Assembly: GCA_002791435.1 (NCBI GenBank)
Contig: PFXB01000061.1
Span: 1-5,165, forward strand
From: a candidate division WWE3 bacterium CG_4_9_14_3_um_filter_43_9
GTDB taxonomy: Bacteria > Patescibacteriota > CPR3 > GCA-002780085
Reading direction: 5' to 3'
Length of the DNA stretch: 5,165 nucleotides
The notes below the pieces were generated by a model. That model was not told the origin of the DNA, made no database searches, and was given only the letters and a program-made list of their open reading frames with translations. Made by a program: the position numbers and the translations under genes. Within the stretch, counting starts at the first letter, position 1; each line of letters opens with the position of its first letter. Shown piece after piece: positions 4,349-5,165 of this stretch.

Positions 4349-5165
4349 GTGGTTTACTTAATTCATGGCGACAACCTTCTGGAATCTTTTGAGTCCCTCA
4401 AAAATACAACCGCAGGGAAAGACTGTACAGTCTTTTGGGGCAAAAATTTTAACGGGGCAGATTTTAAGATGGCCGCCAAGAGCCTTTCACTCTTTGGCGA
4501 GGCTCCCTGTTTAGTGGTCAAAGATTTTCTGAAAGATAAGCCAGATTCGAAGATTGTCAAAGACATCTTGGATTTTTTAGAAACTAACCATTTGGTTTAC
4601 AACCTCATCATTTTTTATGAATCCCACAAAGTTGACCTGAAGGCTCCCCTTTTCCAATGGATTCTCAAAAACGGGAAGATCCTCTTTTTTCCGCAGCCGA
4701 ATAAGCCACAACTTAAAAAGTGGATTTTAGAAAGACTGCAAGCTGAAAATTTCAGCATCGAGAATGAAGCTTTAGAAATGCTGGCCGAAGGCTACAAAAA
4801 TGATTTATGGGGATTGAAAAACGAGCTGCAAAAATTGGTTCTTTACCGACTGGACGAGAAAAAGATAAACCAAGATGATTTAGACAGGCTAAGTTTCCCC
4901 AACGAAGAAAAAAGTATTTTTGAGCTGGGCGATGCTTTAGGCTATCGCAACGCTCAGCGGTCTCTAAAAGTGTTAGCGGGTTTGGTAGATCGGGGAGTTT
5001 CGCTTGGCTACATTACCCTGATGGTTGCACGCCAGTTGCGTCTTTTAATCATGACCAAAATTTTAGGTTTAGAGGGTAAAAAAATAGTTGAAATCCAAAA
5101 AAGATTGGGTTTGCCTCCATTTGTGGTGCAAAGACTGTATCAAGAAGCTGGCAGTTTTTCGCTGG
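4349..5165 (+). CDS. holA: DNA polymerase III delta subunit (clamp loader), 3' end outside the window
   Basis: The delta subunit opens the beta sliding clamp as part of the clamp-loader complex. The visible part is 272 codons plus one base, open to the window edge; the family usually has about 310-340 residues, so perhaps 50 are missing. From the GTG start it reads VYLIHGDN, the first strand and degenerate P-loop-like turn of the delta AAA+ fold. SLSLFGEAPCLVVKDF (about 47-62) matches the 'P-F-G-x-R-L-V-V-V' strand of the family. Further recognisable parts are LVYNLIIFYES (the 'LVI' strand), a helix-rich middle with LAEGYKNDLWGLKNELQKL (the 'N-D-L-x-x-x-x-x-E-x-x-K-L' helix of domain II) and the collar-like domain with IFELGDALGYRNAQRSLKVL and GYITLMVARQLRLL. 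It lacks a functional Walker A, as expected for delta. It lies 20 bp after the LCP gene in the same orientation and is probably the last visible gene of a tpiA-LCP-holA operon. Confidence 0.88.
   Translation, partial: MVYLIHGDNLLESFESLKNTTAGKDCTVFWGKNFNGADFKMAAKSLSLFGEAPCLVVKDFLKDKPDSKIVKDILDFLETNHLVYNLIIFYESHKVDLKAPLFQWILKNGKILFFPQPNKPQLKKWILERLQAENFSIENEALEMLAEGYKNDLWGLKNELQKLVLYRLDEKKINQDDLDRLSFPNEEKSIFELGDALGYRNAQRSLKVLAGLVDRGVSLGYITLMVARQLRLLIMTKILGLEGKKIVEIQKRLGLPPFVVQRLYQEAGSFSL
4418..4435. repeat. 18-bp perfect palindrome inside holA
   Basis: AAAGACTGTACAGTCTTT reads identically on both strands. It lies in codons 24-29 of holA. It has the symmetry of an operator for a dimeric regulator, but it is inside a coding region about 70 bases after the start, and nothing else in the window matches it. 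Chance is a real alternative. Confidence 0.45.

Noticed and set aside
306..4566. Minus-strand open frames at 306-782, 736-921, 1019-1201, 1819-2052, 2773-3003, 3322-3507, 3875-4138 and 4363-4566
   Set aside because: All lie almost entirely antisense to well-supported + strand genes, lack convincing ribosome sites and have no recognisable protein motifs.
1..5165. CRISPR array, tRNA or rRNA genes
   Set aside because: No regularly spaced direct repeats were seen and no cloverleaf-like or rRNA-like stretch was recognised in the short non-coding gaps.

Overview
The window (about 45% G+C by eye) looks like a piece of a Candidate Phyla Radiation (Patescibacteria) genome. This is inferred from the mix of tandem small cysteine-containing type IV pilin-like genes, a divergent triosephosphate isomerase, a compact LCP-family protein and a divergent DNA polymerase III delta subunit, all tightly packed on one strand. 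TGA is a normal stop here (tpiA ends in TGA and every Trp is TGG), which argues against the recoded lineages Gracilibacteria and Absconditabacteria. The phylum call is moderate (about 0.6); no marker gene in the window settles it.

Layout, all on the + strand. Positions 1-220 are non-coding, apart from a possible last codon or two of an upstream pilin gene at 1-11. This stretch holds an AT-rich inverted repeat (11-50) and copy 1 of a small dispersed repeat with a REP-type hairpin (112-156). Positions 221-2237 form a three-gene pilin cluster: two classical prepilins (221-739 and 797-1369) with matching C-termini, then a membrane protein (1383-2237). The third gene carries a pilin-like middle region in exact register with the other two, but has no prepilin-peptidase glycine and has extra hydrophobic segments at both ends. 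Positions 2238-2394 are intergenic and hold copy 2 of the repeat (2285-2361), whose right end supplies a promoter-like -35 just upstream of tpiA.

Positions 2395-5165 form a second cluster: tpiA (glycolysis), an LCP-type cell-envelope phosphotransferase overlapping it by ATGA, and, 20 bp further on, the start of holA (clamp-loader delta subunit), which runs off the window and begins with GTG. The three functions are unrelated but the spacing suggests co-transcription.

The most interesting points are the derived pilin-like membrane protein, the paired gain or loss of cysteines between the two pilins, the altered phosphate-gripping loops of the triosephosphate isomerase, and the small repeat family sitting directly upstream of both gene clusters.
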